Below are positions 7,783-15,529 of a DNA stretch of 18,881 nt, one piece after another. The notes beneath the pieces were generated by a model. It made no database searches. It was not told where the DNA came from and worked only from the letters and a program-made list of their open reading frames with translations. The position numbers and the translations under genes were made by a program. Position 1 is the first letter of the stretch. Each line of letters begins with the position of its first letter. The DNA is from Schleiferiaceae bacterium (lineage in GTDB: Bacteria; Bacteroidota; Bacteroidia; Flavobacteriales; Schleiferiaceae): contig JAKMGS010000021.1 of the NCBI GenBank assembly GCA_022424815.1, positions 1 through 18,881 on the forward strand, read 5' to 3'.

Positions 7783-10700
7783 TTACTTCTTATCTTTTTT
7801 AGTCGCATCAAACATCACCGGTGTTGCGATAAACAGCGAGCTATAAGTTCCCACCAATACCCCTAACAACAATGCGAACATAAATCCGCGGATGACTTCA
7901 CCCCCAAAAAGGAAGATTATTAGAAGCACGAAGAATGTGGTTAATGAGGTATTGAACGTTCGGCTCAACGTCTGGTTGAGTGACTTATTCACCCCATCCA
8001 GGAAGTTAGCCTGACGAGAGCCCATATTTTCACGAATACGGTCAAATACAACTACCGTATCGTTCAACGAGTACCCAATTACTGTCAAAATCGCAGCGAT
8101 GAAGGCTTGATCAACTTCTAATTGGAAAGGTAATACACCGTCCAATAAAGAAAAGATTCCCAATACAAACAATACATCGTGGATCAGGGCAGCTACTGCA
8201 CCCAAAGAGAATTGCCACTTGCGGAAACGGCCCAAGATGTAAAGGAATACTACGATCAACGAGAAAATGATACTATATACAGCACCCGTCTTGATATCAT
8301 CGGCAATCGTAGGCCCTACAACGCGAGACCCTACCAAGCCTATGGCCTCTTCAGTATCGTCAGTAAAGAAATTCTCTTGCACAATGTCCTTTACAAAGTA
8401 GCCTTTAACACCTGCGTACAATTTGCTCTCGATATCTTCATCTACTGCTGTGCCGCTCTCACCGATGCGATAATTCGTAGTAATGATTACTTGATTTGCA
8501 TCACCTAATGTTTTCACTAGAGGAGTGAACGTATTACCATCTTCATCAACAAATTGCTCGCTTAATGAAGTAGCAACTTCACTTACCTCTACTGGCTGGT
8601 CGAAACGCACTTGGAAAGAACGTCCACCTTCGAAATCAACGCCGAGGTTCAATCCTTTCGTGAAGAGTGAGAACAATCCAACCGCGATCACAACGGCACT
8701 CACACCATAGGCGATCTTACGCTTACGCAGAAAGTCAAAGTTGATCTTTGTATACCATTTCTCAGTGAGCTTGGTTGAAAAGCTCACGTTTTTCTTACGA
8801 TCTAGTCGACCTTCGAAAACTAAACGAGAAATAAACAAGGCTGAGAATAATGATGTCAGGATACCAATAATCAAGGTAGTGGCGAATCCACGAATTGGCC
8901 CCGTACCAAAAGCAAATAGTATAATACCTACGATCAAGGTAGTTACGTTAGCATCAATGATGGCGCTGTTTGAATTCTTATAACCATCTACAATGGCAGC
9001 ACGAAGTCCTTTGCCCATTCGTAACTCCTCGCGAATACGCTCAAAAATGATCACGTTAGCATCAACAGCCATACCGATGGTCAACACGATACCGGCCATA
9101 CCAGGAAGAGTTAAGACTGCTCGGAAGCTAGCTAGCAAACCGAAAATCAAAAACATATTCACAAATAGCGCAAGGTTGGCGACCAATCCAGCCCCACTGT
9201 AATAGAAATACATGTAAACTAAAACAAGTAAGAGCGCAATAGCAAATGAGTTAATCGAATCCGAAATGGCTTCTTTACCCAATGATGGACCTACTACATC
9301 TGCCTGAATGATTCGTGCCGGAGCATCCAATTTACCAGCGCGTAAAATATTAGCTAAATCTGCTGCCTCCTCTTGAGTAAAATTACCTGTGATCTGAGTG
9401 CGTCCACCTGAAATTTCGTTTTGTACTTGAGGATTAGAGTACACATAATTATCTAAGACTACCGCTACCGATCTTTTTGGCGTCTGCGCAGCCGCTTCCG
9501 CAGTTAGTCTCTGCCATTTTTGGGCGCCGGTACCATTCATCGCCATGGTCACAATATTACGGTTGTACTCATCCAGATCCGGGCGAGCGTCAACAATCGC
9601 ACCACCATCTAGGTCTGGAATACCTGCATTGTTTCCTTTGATGGCAAACAGAATAATTCTATCCAACTCACCACCGATACCTCCTGGATTGTGATTCCAA
9701 ATGAATTTGACGTTGCGTATTTCAGTATTTAGAATGATGGCAGCTTCAGGACGCGATAACAGCTCGTTGACTTTCGCAGTATCACTGATTCTGGCATCCC
9801 CGATACTAGGGCCCGGCAGGAACATATTCTGTTGAAAGTCTACCGCTGGGCGCAAAACGTTCAGCAATGGTGTATTTCTGGAATTAACTGCCGAAGAATC
9901 TGTAGTCTCTTCTGCAAGGGCACTATCTTCTTCCGCTTCAATAATCACTTCTGGTAAATCTGGTGTTGAACTTTCTTCAGCCACTGAAGCTTCCGCGTTC
10001 TCATCAATATTTAGATCATTTAAGTCAATGGATACTGAATCCGCGGTAACCGGTTTTTCCGCCTCTATAACTTCTGCTAATTTCTCATCGATAGCGAACA
10101 ACGTAGGAACAACTTCATTAGCCTCGTACATATTCCAAAACTGTAGTTCCGCGGTACTTTGTAGCAGTTTCTTTACACGGGCAGGATCCTTAACCCCTGG
10201 CAATTCTACCAAAATTCTGCCTGTTCCCTCCAAACGTTGAATGTTTGGCTGAGTCGTACCGAACTGGTCGATCCGTGCGCGAAGTACAGTAAATACGTTT
10301 GCAATTGCAGCTTCAACATCACGACGAATTTCAGCTTGGATGGCTTCGTTTGAAGCATTGAATCCAACCTTTTCTGTCATTTCTGGTGTACCGAACAAAC
10401 TAGCGTCGCTCAACATGCGACCGCCTCCTGTTTCTGCCACCAATGCATCAAATTCTGTAAAGAACGTATTTAAATAGTTGTTCTGACCTTCACGTTGTGC
10501 AACGTCCGTGTTTGTCAGGGTTTGTTGAAATAACGGATCCTGAGCGTTCGCAACTTGACCTTTAAGGACGTCCTTGACGCTCACCTCCAAGATCACATTC
10601 ATTCCACCTTTAAGGTCTAGACCCAGATTCATTTCATTCTTCTTGACTTCAGCGTAGGTGAAGTTCAAACCTGGATAAACCTCTTGGGACATCATGCTAT

Positions 10701-10851
10701 CTAAGTAGGCTGTTTTAACCTCAGCATCACCAGCGGAAAAAGCCTCCGCATCACTTTCTACGCTATTCGCAACCCATGTAAATGAAAGCTGGTAAAGTGA
10801 AGCCAGCCCTAAAGCAATCGCGAATGCGGTAATTAATCCTTTGTTCTGCAT
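7783..10851 (-). CDS. secDF: Protein translocase subunit SecDF (fused SecD and SecF)
   Basis: Inner-membrane export factor that uses the proton-motive force to pull preproteins through SecYEG into the periplasm. The 1022-residue protein fuses SecD (about 1-685) and SecF (about 700-1022), as is usual in Bacteroidota. After the first membrane helix come NLGLDLKGGMN (75-85), VELPGVKDPARVKKLL (about 215-230), AGKLDAPARIIQADVVGPSLG (about 505-525), and the SecD helix motif GMAVDANVIIFERIREE with the conserved Asp (about 597). The SecF half has NLGVDFEGG (about 735-743), VGSRVVGPTIADD, and GYSLNDTVVVFDRIREN with Asp about 931. Between the two segments of the first periplasmic domain is an Asp/Glu/Ser-rich stretch (about 259-326) that looks unstructured. 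ATG 10851 is the expected start (MQNKGLITAFAIALG). A perfect -7 box lies 35 nt upstream and a terminator follows the stop, so it is a single-gene unit. Confidence 0.96.
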   Translation of the reverse strand: MQNKGLITAFAIALGLASLYQLSFTWVANSVESDAEAFSAGDAEVKTAYLDSMMSQEVYPGLNFTYAEVKKNEMNLGLDLKGGMNVILEVSVKDVLKGQVANAQDPLFQQTLTNTDVAQREGQNNYLNTFFTEFDALVAETGGGRMLSDASLFGTPEMTEKVGFNASNEAIQAEIRRDVEAAIANVFTVLRARIDQFGTTQPNIQRLEGTGRILVELPGVKDPARVKKLLQSTAELQFWNMYEANEVVPTLFAIDEKLAEVIEAEKPVTADSVSIDLNDLNIDENAEASVAEESSTPDLPEVIIEAEEDSALAEETTDSSAVNSRNTPLLNVLRPAVDFQQNMFLPGPSIGDARISDTAKVNELLSRPEAAIILNTEIRNVKFIWNHNPGGIGGELDRIILFAIKGNNAGIPDLDGGAIVDARPDLDEYNRNIVTMAMNGTGAQKWQRLTAEAAAQTPKRSVAVVLDNYVYSNPQVQNEISGGRTQITGNFTQEEAADLANILRAGKLDAPARIIQADVVGPSLGKEAISDSINSFAIALLLVLVYMYFYYSGAGLVANLALFVNMFLIFGLLASFRAVLTLPGMAGIVLTIGMAVDANVIIFERIREELRMGKGLRAAIVDGYKNSNSAIIDANVTTLIVGIILFAFGTGPIRGFATTLIIGILTSLFSALFISRLVFEGRLDRKKNVSFSTKLTEKWYTKINFDFLRKRKIAYGVSAVVIAVGLFSLFTKGLNLGVDFEGGRSFQVRFDQPVEVSEVATSLSEQFVDEDGNTFTPLVKTLGDANQVIITTNYRIGESGTAVDEDIESKLYAGVKGYFVKDIVQENFFTDDTEEAIGLVGSRVVGPTIADDIKTGAVYSIIFSLIVVFLYILGRFRKWQFSLGAVAALIHDVLFVLGIFSLLDGVLPFQLEVDQAFIAAILTVIGYSLNDTVVVFDRIRENMGSRQANFLDGVNKSLNQTLSRTFNTSLTTFFVLLIIFLFGGEVIRGFMFALLLGVLVGTYSSLFIATPVMFDATKKDKK

Positions 10852-10886
10852 CCTGTGTTGGATTATTTCTATTTTTCAATAACGCG

Positions 10887-10894
10887 CAAATATA
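10887..10894 (-). promoter_or_regulatory. secDF: -7 promoter box of secDF
   Basis: On the minus strand TATATTTG matches TAnnTTTG fully, 35 nt before the secDF ATG. A canonical -33 TTG at 19-21 nt is not present (the closest is a TTAGG repeat), so only the -7 element is well supported. Confidence 0.5.
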
Positions 10895-10941
10895 GGCAAG
10901 TCCCCGTGCCTAACCTAACAGTTTTTCTCGTAAGACCACAC

Positions 10942-10949
10942 TATCTTAG
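10942..10949 (+). promoter_or_regulatory. Possible -7-like box before the FG-GAP gene
   Basis: TATCTTAG differs from TAnnTTTG at one position and lies exactly 4 nt before the preferred ATG at 10954. No -33 TTG is found at the right distance. If real it would give a leaderless or nearly leaderless mRNA. Confidence 0.25.
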
Positions 10950-10953
10950 CCAT

Positions 10954-13662
10954 ATGTTCAAGCTTCTGGCCAAAATTACCTTTCTAAGCACCCTACTACT
11001 CGGTAGTTCGGATGCTTACGCACAAATTTATACCAATAGATTAAGCTTTGATTGGACCGTAGGACCCACGGTGATGAGTGGCAGTGATACGGTGGATTAT
11101 GCCTTTATGGGCGGGGCCGATTTGCCCCAGTGGTCGCGTATCGACCTCAACTTAGACGGCACCGAAGATTTAGCCATTTTCGACCGTCAAGGCAATCGAT
11201 GGATCACCTTTTTGGCAGAGAACAATGAATGGATTCCTGCACCGCACTATGCAGAAGAACTACCTGCCGTGGAATATTGGGGATTGTTTAGAGATTACAA
11301 TTGCGACGGAAAAAAAGACCTATTCGCCTTCGTTTTAGGGGGCATGGGCGTTTGGGAAAACACCAGCACGACAGATTCCTTGAGTTTTACTTGGGCTCTG
11401 AGCGGCAACTACCTTACCACCGACGCCGGCGGCACCACAACGAACCTCTATAATTTCAGCAGCGACATTCCAGCCATCGTTGATATTGACGACGATGGGG
11501 ATTTGGACGTACTCACCTTTGGGCAGCGCTCCACCATAGAATGGCACGAAGGCTTAACATCCTGTGGATTAGATTTCTCTATGAATACCACCTGCTGGGG
11601 CCGTTTCGAAGAAAACCTCGCCACCAACAACCTCACCTTAAACGGCTGCGCGGGCGTACAGAAAATGGAAATCGCCGGCAAAACCTCTGCAGGCATGCAC
11701 GCGGGCTCCACGCTTCTGGTACTCAACCTCGACGGAGACACGTTGAAAGATGTACTTATTGGCGATGTTAGCTTTACTAACCTCGTCGCAGCCTACAACG
11801 GTGGACACATGGATAGTGCTTTTATGGTCAGCAAGGACACGCTATACCCCACGACCAATCCTACGAACATTAGGTACTTCCCCGCACCGTTCTATGAAGA
11901 CCTGAACTTTGACGGCACGCCGGACCTGATGGTCAGCCCAAATCTGAACGGCTCCATCAACACGCGCAACGCCTGGCTCTACACCAATACAGGCGCTGCA
12001 AACAACCCGAGCTGGAGCACCCCAGATTCTTCTTTCTTAGTGCGCGATATGCTCGACCTCGGTTCGGCAACGAAGCCTGCCTTAGTGGATTTAGACTTTG
12101 ATGGCGATTTTGATTTAGTCATTGGCTCCATGGGAAAATATCAAGGCCCAAGTACCTACAAAAGCAAGTTGGTGTACTACAAGAACTCCGGCACCAATAC
12201 GAACCCAGCCTTTACACTCGCGGATTCGGATTTTGCCAATGCAGGATATAACAACCTAGGCGAAGAGCTATGTCCTACCTTCGCCGACCTCGACGCGGAC
12301 CTCGATCCAGATATGATCGTAGGAGCGAAAAACGGCTTGATCTACTATTACGAGAACACTGGAAGCTTTTTAAGCCATAGTTTTACCTACCGTGGTGCGA
12401 TTCAAAGCATTGACGTGGGCAATCATGCCACTCCGTATTTGGGCGATGTGAATGGCGATGGGGTGGCCGATTTGCTTATCGGAAACGAAGCCGGTACGGT
12501 AGCCTATTATGAGAAAACAGGTACTTGGCCCAACCTCTTTACCCTAAACGCCAGCCAATGGGCCGGCATCGACATGGGCTCTACCACCGCACCGAGTGGC
12601 CACAGTGCTCCCGCAGTCATCTACGGCACGGACACCACTCTATTCATCGGCTCCGAAGATTTGGGCGTGGTGCAAAAGGATTCCTTAAAAATCATCACCA
12701 GCGGCGCCACTGCATCCGTAGACCTCAACCTTGGCGGCGGCACACAAACTTCAAGCAGCCGCATCGAAACCCCCTTTGGAGGATCCAAGCGCAATGGACG
12801 CACACAAATCATTTTCACTAAAGACGAGCTCATCAATGCCGGCGGACGCTTCGGGCAAATCGAGACCGTAGGGTTTGAGGTGGGTACCAACAATAGCCTC
12901 TACCTCACGCAAGGATTCAACATCAGGTTCAAACACATCTCAGATACTGCCCAGACCAATTTCCATAGCCAAGATCTCACCGAAGTCTACAGCGGCATTC
13001 GCGTGATGACCACCGGGTGGAACGACATCCCACTAGATGTTCCTTTTACTTGGAACGGGGTTGACCACCTTCTGGTTGAGATTTGCTTTTCCAAACACGC
13101 ACAGACCGGTGATATTCCCGTTATTCTTCAAAGTACTCCATTCCACGCCACCCTCTATGGCGATGTGAGCAGCTGGAATGGCATCACGAACAATGGATGT
13201 GGCATGCCTTACGGCGGCAAACTCAAATTGCGCCCGAACATGAGGTTCAACTTGGTCCCTACCTTAAGAGATATGGATGCCCATTTCACGGCTGCCGGCA
13301 AGCGCCTGCACCCTGCCGTGGCCGACCTTAACGCAGATGGCTATCCAGATGTGATCTTGGGTAATATGAGCGGTGGCCTGCATTATTTCGAAGGCAAGGC
13401 ATTCAACAATATCAGCGTGGAAGAAACTCCGGCCCAAGCGCCAAGCTGTATTATTTTCCCCAACCCCACCTCGAACAGGATTTTGTTCCAATGTGCAGCC
13501 TCGTATCTCGAGCAAGCCCATCTACTAAGCCTACAAGGCGAACACATCGGTAGCTTGAGCACGACCGAAGAAAACATGCTGGATCTACCCGCAGGCATCT
13601 ACATCGTAGTTCTGTACCGAGAAGACGGACAGCGCGAAACCCATCGATTGATTGTGCAATGA
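10954..13662 (+). CDS. Secreted FG-GAP/VCBS repeat protein with type IX secretion sorting domain
   Basis: Predicted cell-surface or secreted beta-propeller protein; the ligand is unknown. The frame is open from 10855, but ATG 10954 gives a clean signal peptide (MFKLLAKITFLSTLLLGSSDAYA/Q) and a 902-residue product, so it is preferred. At least eight calcium-binding DxDxDGxxD-type loops are visible, for example DLNLDGTEDL, DIDDDGDLDVLTF, DLNFDGTPDLMV, DLDFDGDFDLVIG, DVNGDGVADLLIGN and DLNADGYPDVILGN. One repeat is degenerate (DLDADLDPDMIVG, Leu for Gly). Between the last two repeats lies an unrelated beta-rich module of about 175 residues (about 590-767). The C-terminus (about 832-902) is a T9SS type A sorting domain: FPNPTSN, then LLSLQGE, LPAGIYIV and a final RLIVQ. 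T9SS cargo of this kind is exported by Sec, then crosses the outer membrane and is attached or released. The stop overlaps the start of the next gene (ATGA). By eye its base composition is richer in G+C than neighbouring genes. Confidence 0.86.
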   Translation: MFKLLAKITFLSTLLLGSSDAYAQIYTNRLSFDWTVGPTVMSGSDTVDYAFMGGADLPQWSRIDLNLDGTEDLAIFDRQGNRWITFLAENNEWIPAPHYAEELPAVEYWGLFRDYNCDGKKDLFAFVLGGMGVWENTSTTDSLSFTWALSGNYLTTDAGGTTTNLYNFSSDIPAIVDIDDDGDLDVLTFGQRSTIEWHEGLTSCGLDFSMNTTCWGRFEENLATNNLTLNGCAGVQKMEIAGKTSAGMHAGSTLLVLNLDGDTLKDVLIGDVSFTNLVAAYNGGHMDSAFMVSKDTLYPTTNPTNIRYFPAPFYEDLNFDGTPDLMVSPNLNGSINTRNAWLYTNTGAANNPSWSTPDSSFLVRDMLDLGSATKPALVDLDFDGDFDLVIGSMGKYQGPSTYKSKLVYYKNSGTNTNPAFTLADSDFANAGYNNLGEELCPTFADLDADLDPDMIVGAKNGLIYYYENTGSFLSHSFTYRGAIQSIDVGNHATPYLGDVNGDGVADLLIGNEAGTVAYYEKTGTWPNLFTLNASQWAGIDMGSTTAPSGHSAPAVIYGTDTTLFIGSEDLGVVQKDSLKIITSGATASVDLNLGGGTQTSSSRIETPFGGSKRNGRTQIIFTKDELINAGGRFGQIETVGFEVGTNNSLYLTQGFNIRFKHISDTAQTNFHSQDLTEVYSGIRVMTTGWNDIPLDVPFTWNGVDHLLVEICFSKHAQTGDIPVILQSTPFHATLYGDVSSWNGITNNGCGMPYGGKLKLRPNMRFNLVPTLRDMDAHFTAAGKRLHPAVADLNADGYPDVILGNMSGGLHYFEGKAFNNISVEETPAQAPSCIIFPNPTSNRILFQCAASYLEQAHLLSLQGEHIGSLSTTEENMLDLPAGIYIVVLYREDGQRETHRLIVQ

Positions 13663-14042
13663 TGCCCGGTACGCCCATCCTAGTATTCGACGGACCCTGT
13701 ACCTTGTGCAACCGAACGGTACAATGGGTATTTGAAAAGGACATCCGGGAACGTATATTATTCACCTCTTTACAGAGTAACTGGGCACGAGCGAACGTCC
13801 CTGCTTCGCTGTGGACCATAGATTCAGTGCTTTTCTACGATGGCATACAGTGGCATGTGAAAAGTGATGCTGTTCTCTACCTACTGCGGGAACTCCCAAG
13901 ACCCTGGCACTCTTGCTTTAAACTGAGAATCCTCCCAAGAATACTGAGAGATCTGGGTTATGATCTTTTGGCACGATTTCGTTATGGACTCTTCGGCACC
14001 GGAAGTTGTGCACTCTTGCCCAAGGAGCGGGTTTTGGATTGA
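13659..14042 (+). CDS. DCC-family protein (DUF393), thiol-disulfide oxidoreductase-like
   Basis: A 127-residue protein of the DCC family, annotated as a possible thiol-disulfide oxidoreductase; its true substrate is not known. The family signature DGPCTLC is at residues 11-17, with a CxxC-type pair Cys14/Cys17, preceded by the short strand ILVF. Downstream are FTSLQS, SVLFYDG followed by SDAVLYLLRELP (the conserved region after the first helix), and the C-terminal YDLLARFRYGLFG motif typical of the family. There is no signal peptide, so it is probably cytoplasmic or membrane-peripheral. The ATG at 13659 overlaps the stop of the FG-GAP gene (ATGA); a second ATG at 13662 would shorten it by one residue. 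The coupling suggests co-translation with the T9SS cargo, but nothing in the sequence shows a functional link. The length is normal for the family. Confidence 0.86.
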   Translation: MMPGTPILVFDGPCTLCNRTVQWVFEKDIRERILFTSLQSNWARANVPASLWTIDSVLFYDGIQWHVKSDAVLYLLRELPRPWHSCFKLRILPRILRDLGYDLLARFRYGLFGTGSCALLPKERVLD

Positions 14043-14188
14043 ATTTCGTTCTCCCATTTTATCTGCCTTAAGCTACCTGAGAAATTCACAAACGCTCGCG
14101 GTTCGTCGGTTCGTGATGCTCACACTCCTTCATCTGCCTTACCGGCATTCTGTGCGAGCGCGATGTGCTCGCATAAGGGTAAAAAAAA
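14043..14188. repeat. Non-coding interval between convergent genes with small direct and inverted repeats
   Basis: Between the DCC gene and the mdh terminator no convincing gene is seen. The stretch holds a tandem 8-mer CGGTTCGT (14099-14106 and 14107-14114), a separated 10-mer ATCTGCCTTA (14061-14070 and 14132-14141) and the inverted repeat listed at 14153-14173. The composition is GC-richer than other intergenic DNA here. It may be a copy of a dispersed intergenic repeat, which cannot be tested with one window. Confidence 0.4.
14153..14173. repeat. Perfect 7-bp inverted repeat
   Basis: TGCGAGC and GCTCGCA are separated by 7 nt (GCGATGT). No T-run follows on either strand directly, so it does not look like an ordinary terminator. 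A further GCTCGCG upstream (14094-14100) could compete for pairing with the left arm. Confidence 0.5.
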
Positions 14189-14217
14189 ATACGAGCCGCC
14201 CTGCGGGCGGCTCGTAT
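14189..14217 (-). terminator. Rho-independent terminator of mdh
   Basis: A perfect 13-bp stem ATACGAGCCGCCC / GGGCGGCTCGTAT with a 3-nt loop. On the minus strand it is followed by an uninterrupted run of eight T after the stem's last base pairs, 23 nt beyond the mdh stop. The plus-strand flank is only weakly T-rich, so termination of the convergent DCC transcript here is possible but less certain. Confidence 0.92.
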
Positions 14218-14240
14218 CAAATCACGCAAATTTTTCGCGC

Positions 14241-15173
14241 TTATAGGTTCGCATCTAGTGCGCTGTTCATCTTGCGAACAGCTTCAGCCGAAGCTTCGAA
14301 TTTTGCTTTTTCGTCCTCGCTCAAATTGAACTCAACAACATTTTCCCAACCGTTCTCACCAACGATCACAGGTACACCGATACAGATATCGTCTTGGCCA
14401 TATTCACCGTTTAGCAATACTGAACATGGGAACATTTTCTTTTGGTTGCGTACGATTGACTCAACAAGCTCAGCACCTGCAGCACCTGGAGCGTACCAGG
14501 CAGAAGTACCAATCAATCCTGTCAACGTTGCACCACCGACCATAGTCTCTTTCACAACATATTCTTGCTGCTCATCCGTCAGGAACTGAGTCACTGATAT
14601 GCTGTTGTAGGTAGCGTGCTTGATCAAAGGAATCATTGTAGTATCCCCATGACCACCGATCACCTGACCTTGAAGGTCATTAGGAGAACAACCTAGCTGC
14701 TCTGCCAAACGGTACTTGAAACGGGCTGAATCCAAGATGCCCCCCATACCGATGATGCGGTTTTTAGGCAGACCTGAAGTCTGAGACGTCAAGTAGGTCA
14801 TGGTATCCATAGGGTTAGAAATCACAACAATGATGATATCCGGGCTGTGCTCGATCAAGTTCTCCGTAACCGTTTGAACAATCTTTGCATTGGTGCCGAT
14901 CAATTCTTCGCGTGTCATTCCTGGCTTACGAGGAATACCAGAAGTGATAACAGCCACCTTAGAACCGGCAGTCTTTGAATAGTCGTTGGTCGAGCCAACT
15001 ACCTTAGAATCATAGCCGTTCAAAGTAGCACATTGGTTCATATCCATCGCCTTGCCTTCCGCAAAACCTTCTTTGATGTCGAGCAATACAATTTCCTCTG
15101 CGAGCTCGCGACGAACCATGTTCTCTGCAACCGTGGCACCTACGTTACCGGCACCTACTACGGTGATCTTCAT
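14241..15173 (-). CDS. mdh: Malate dehydrogenase (LDH-like type)
   Basis: NAD-dependent interconversion of malate and oxaloacetate in the TCA cycle, cytoplasmic. From ATG 15173 the product is 310 residues, the normal size for the LDH-like MDH class. It has the Rossmann motif GAGNVG (7-12), Asp32 at the end of strand 2 for NAD, and the mobile loop GIPRKPGMTR in which Arg82 (Gln in lactate dehydrogenases) sets malate specificity and Arg88 also binds substrate. Further sites are ISNPMD with Asn120, DSARFKY with Arg151, and GGHGDTTM with catalytic His175. An upstream in-frame codon at 15206 would add 11 residues not seen in the family and overlaps the predicted -7 box, so ATG 15173 is preferred. 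The gene is flanked by its own promoter and terminator. Confidence 0.96.
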   Translation of the reverse strand: MKITVVGAGNVGATVAENMVRRELAEEIVLLDIKEGFAEGKAMDMNQCATLNGYDSKVVGSTNDYSKTAGSKVAVITSGIPRKPGMTREELIGTNAKIVQTVTENLIEHSPDIIIVVISNPMDTMTYLTSQTSGLPKNRIIGMGGILDSARFKYRLAEQLGCSPNDLQGQVIGGHGDTTMIPLIKHATYNSISVTQFLTDEQQEYVVKETMVGGATLTGLIGTSAWYAPGAAGAELVESIVRNQKKMFPCSVLLNGEYGQDDICIGVPVIVGENGWENVVEFNLSEDEKAKFEASAEAVRKMNSALDANL

Positions 15174-15205
15174 ATGTATGTGATTTTTAGTTTGTTTGAC
15201 TCCCA

Positions 15206-15213
15206 CAAAGGTA
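15206..15213 (-). promoter_or_regulatory. mdh: -7 promoter box of mdh
   Basis: TACCTTTG on the minus strand fits TAnnTTTG at all fixed positions and lies 32 nt before the mdh ATG. No clear -33 TTG is present at 19-21 nt. It is half of a divergent promoter region with the small plus-strand gene. Confidence 0.5.
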
Positions 15214-15293
15214 CATCACGTACAACCGATTTTCATCGATTTTTCAATAAATCCGGTCATTTGCTATCCCCTGATTTATTCGTTGTTCTTCCT

Positions 15294-15301
15294 TAACTTT
15301 G
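15294..15301 (+). promoter_or_regulatory. -7 promoter box of the small Cys-containing membrane protein
   Basis: TAACTTTG fits TAnnTTTG fully and lies 21 nt before the ATG at 15323. A TTTG further upstream (15260-15263) is too distant to be a standard -33 box, so only the -7 element is supported. Confidence 0.45.
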
Positions 15302-15322
15302 TAGCTTGAAAAGATTGACGCA

Positions 15323-15529
15323 ATGGTACTCCTAAAACTCATCGGCATCACTATCGTATTGGTTGGACTTGGCTTCGCCGGGATCGCGATTAAAATTTGG
15401 GCAAAGAAAGACGGCGAATTCGCTGGTACTTGTGCTTCACAGAGCCCTTTCTTGAATCAGGATGGCGAGACTTGTTCGTACTGCGGGAAGAACCCGAACC
15501 AATGCGACAATAGTCTAGAACAAGCTTAA
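15323..15529 (+). CDS. Small single-span membrane protein with four cysteines (NqrM-like candidate)
   Basis: A 68-residue protein. One N-terminal membrane helix (about 3-25, IGITIVLVGLGFAGIAIKI) is followed by a basic AKK boundary and a soluble tail with four cysteines at 37, 51, 54 and 61 in a GTC / ETCSYCG / QC arrangement. The tail opens with GEFAGTCASQSPFLN. In my recollection, similar short proteins in Flavobacteria are annotated only as membrane or secreted protein. Layout and context resemble NqrM (DUF539), a one-helix, four-Cys protein required to mature the iron centre of Na+-NQR. The gene lies next to apbE and nqrF/E/D, but on the opposite strand. The exact Cys spacing differs from NqrM of Vibrio as I remember it, so homology is not shown. 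A -7 box lies 21 nt upstream. The stop codon interlocks with that of apbE. The cysteines could instead bind another metal. Confidence 0.8.
   Translation: MVLLKLIGITIVLVGLGFAGIAIKIWAKKDGEFAGTCASQSPFLNQDGETCSYCGKNPNQCDNSLEQA

Noticed and set aside
10855..10953. Upstream extension of the FG-GAP gene to 10855
   Set aside because: The 33 extra residues precede a clean signal peptide and overlap the secDF promoter region; ATG 10954 is better.
13960..14589. Plus-strand open frame of 209 codons running from the DCC gene into mdh
   Set aside because: It overlaps the DCC gene in another frame, crosses the mdh terminator hairpin and then runs antisense through mdh. It has no recognisable motif and a low-complexity Ser/Thr composition.
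15174..15206. Longer mdh start at 15206
   Set aside because: The added 11 residues are absent from the family, and the codon falls on the predicted -7 box.
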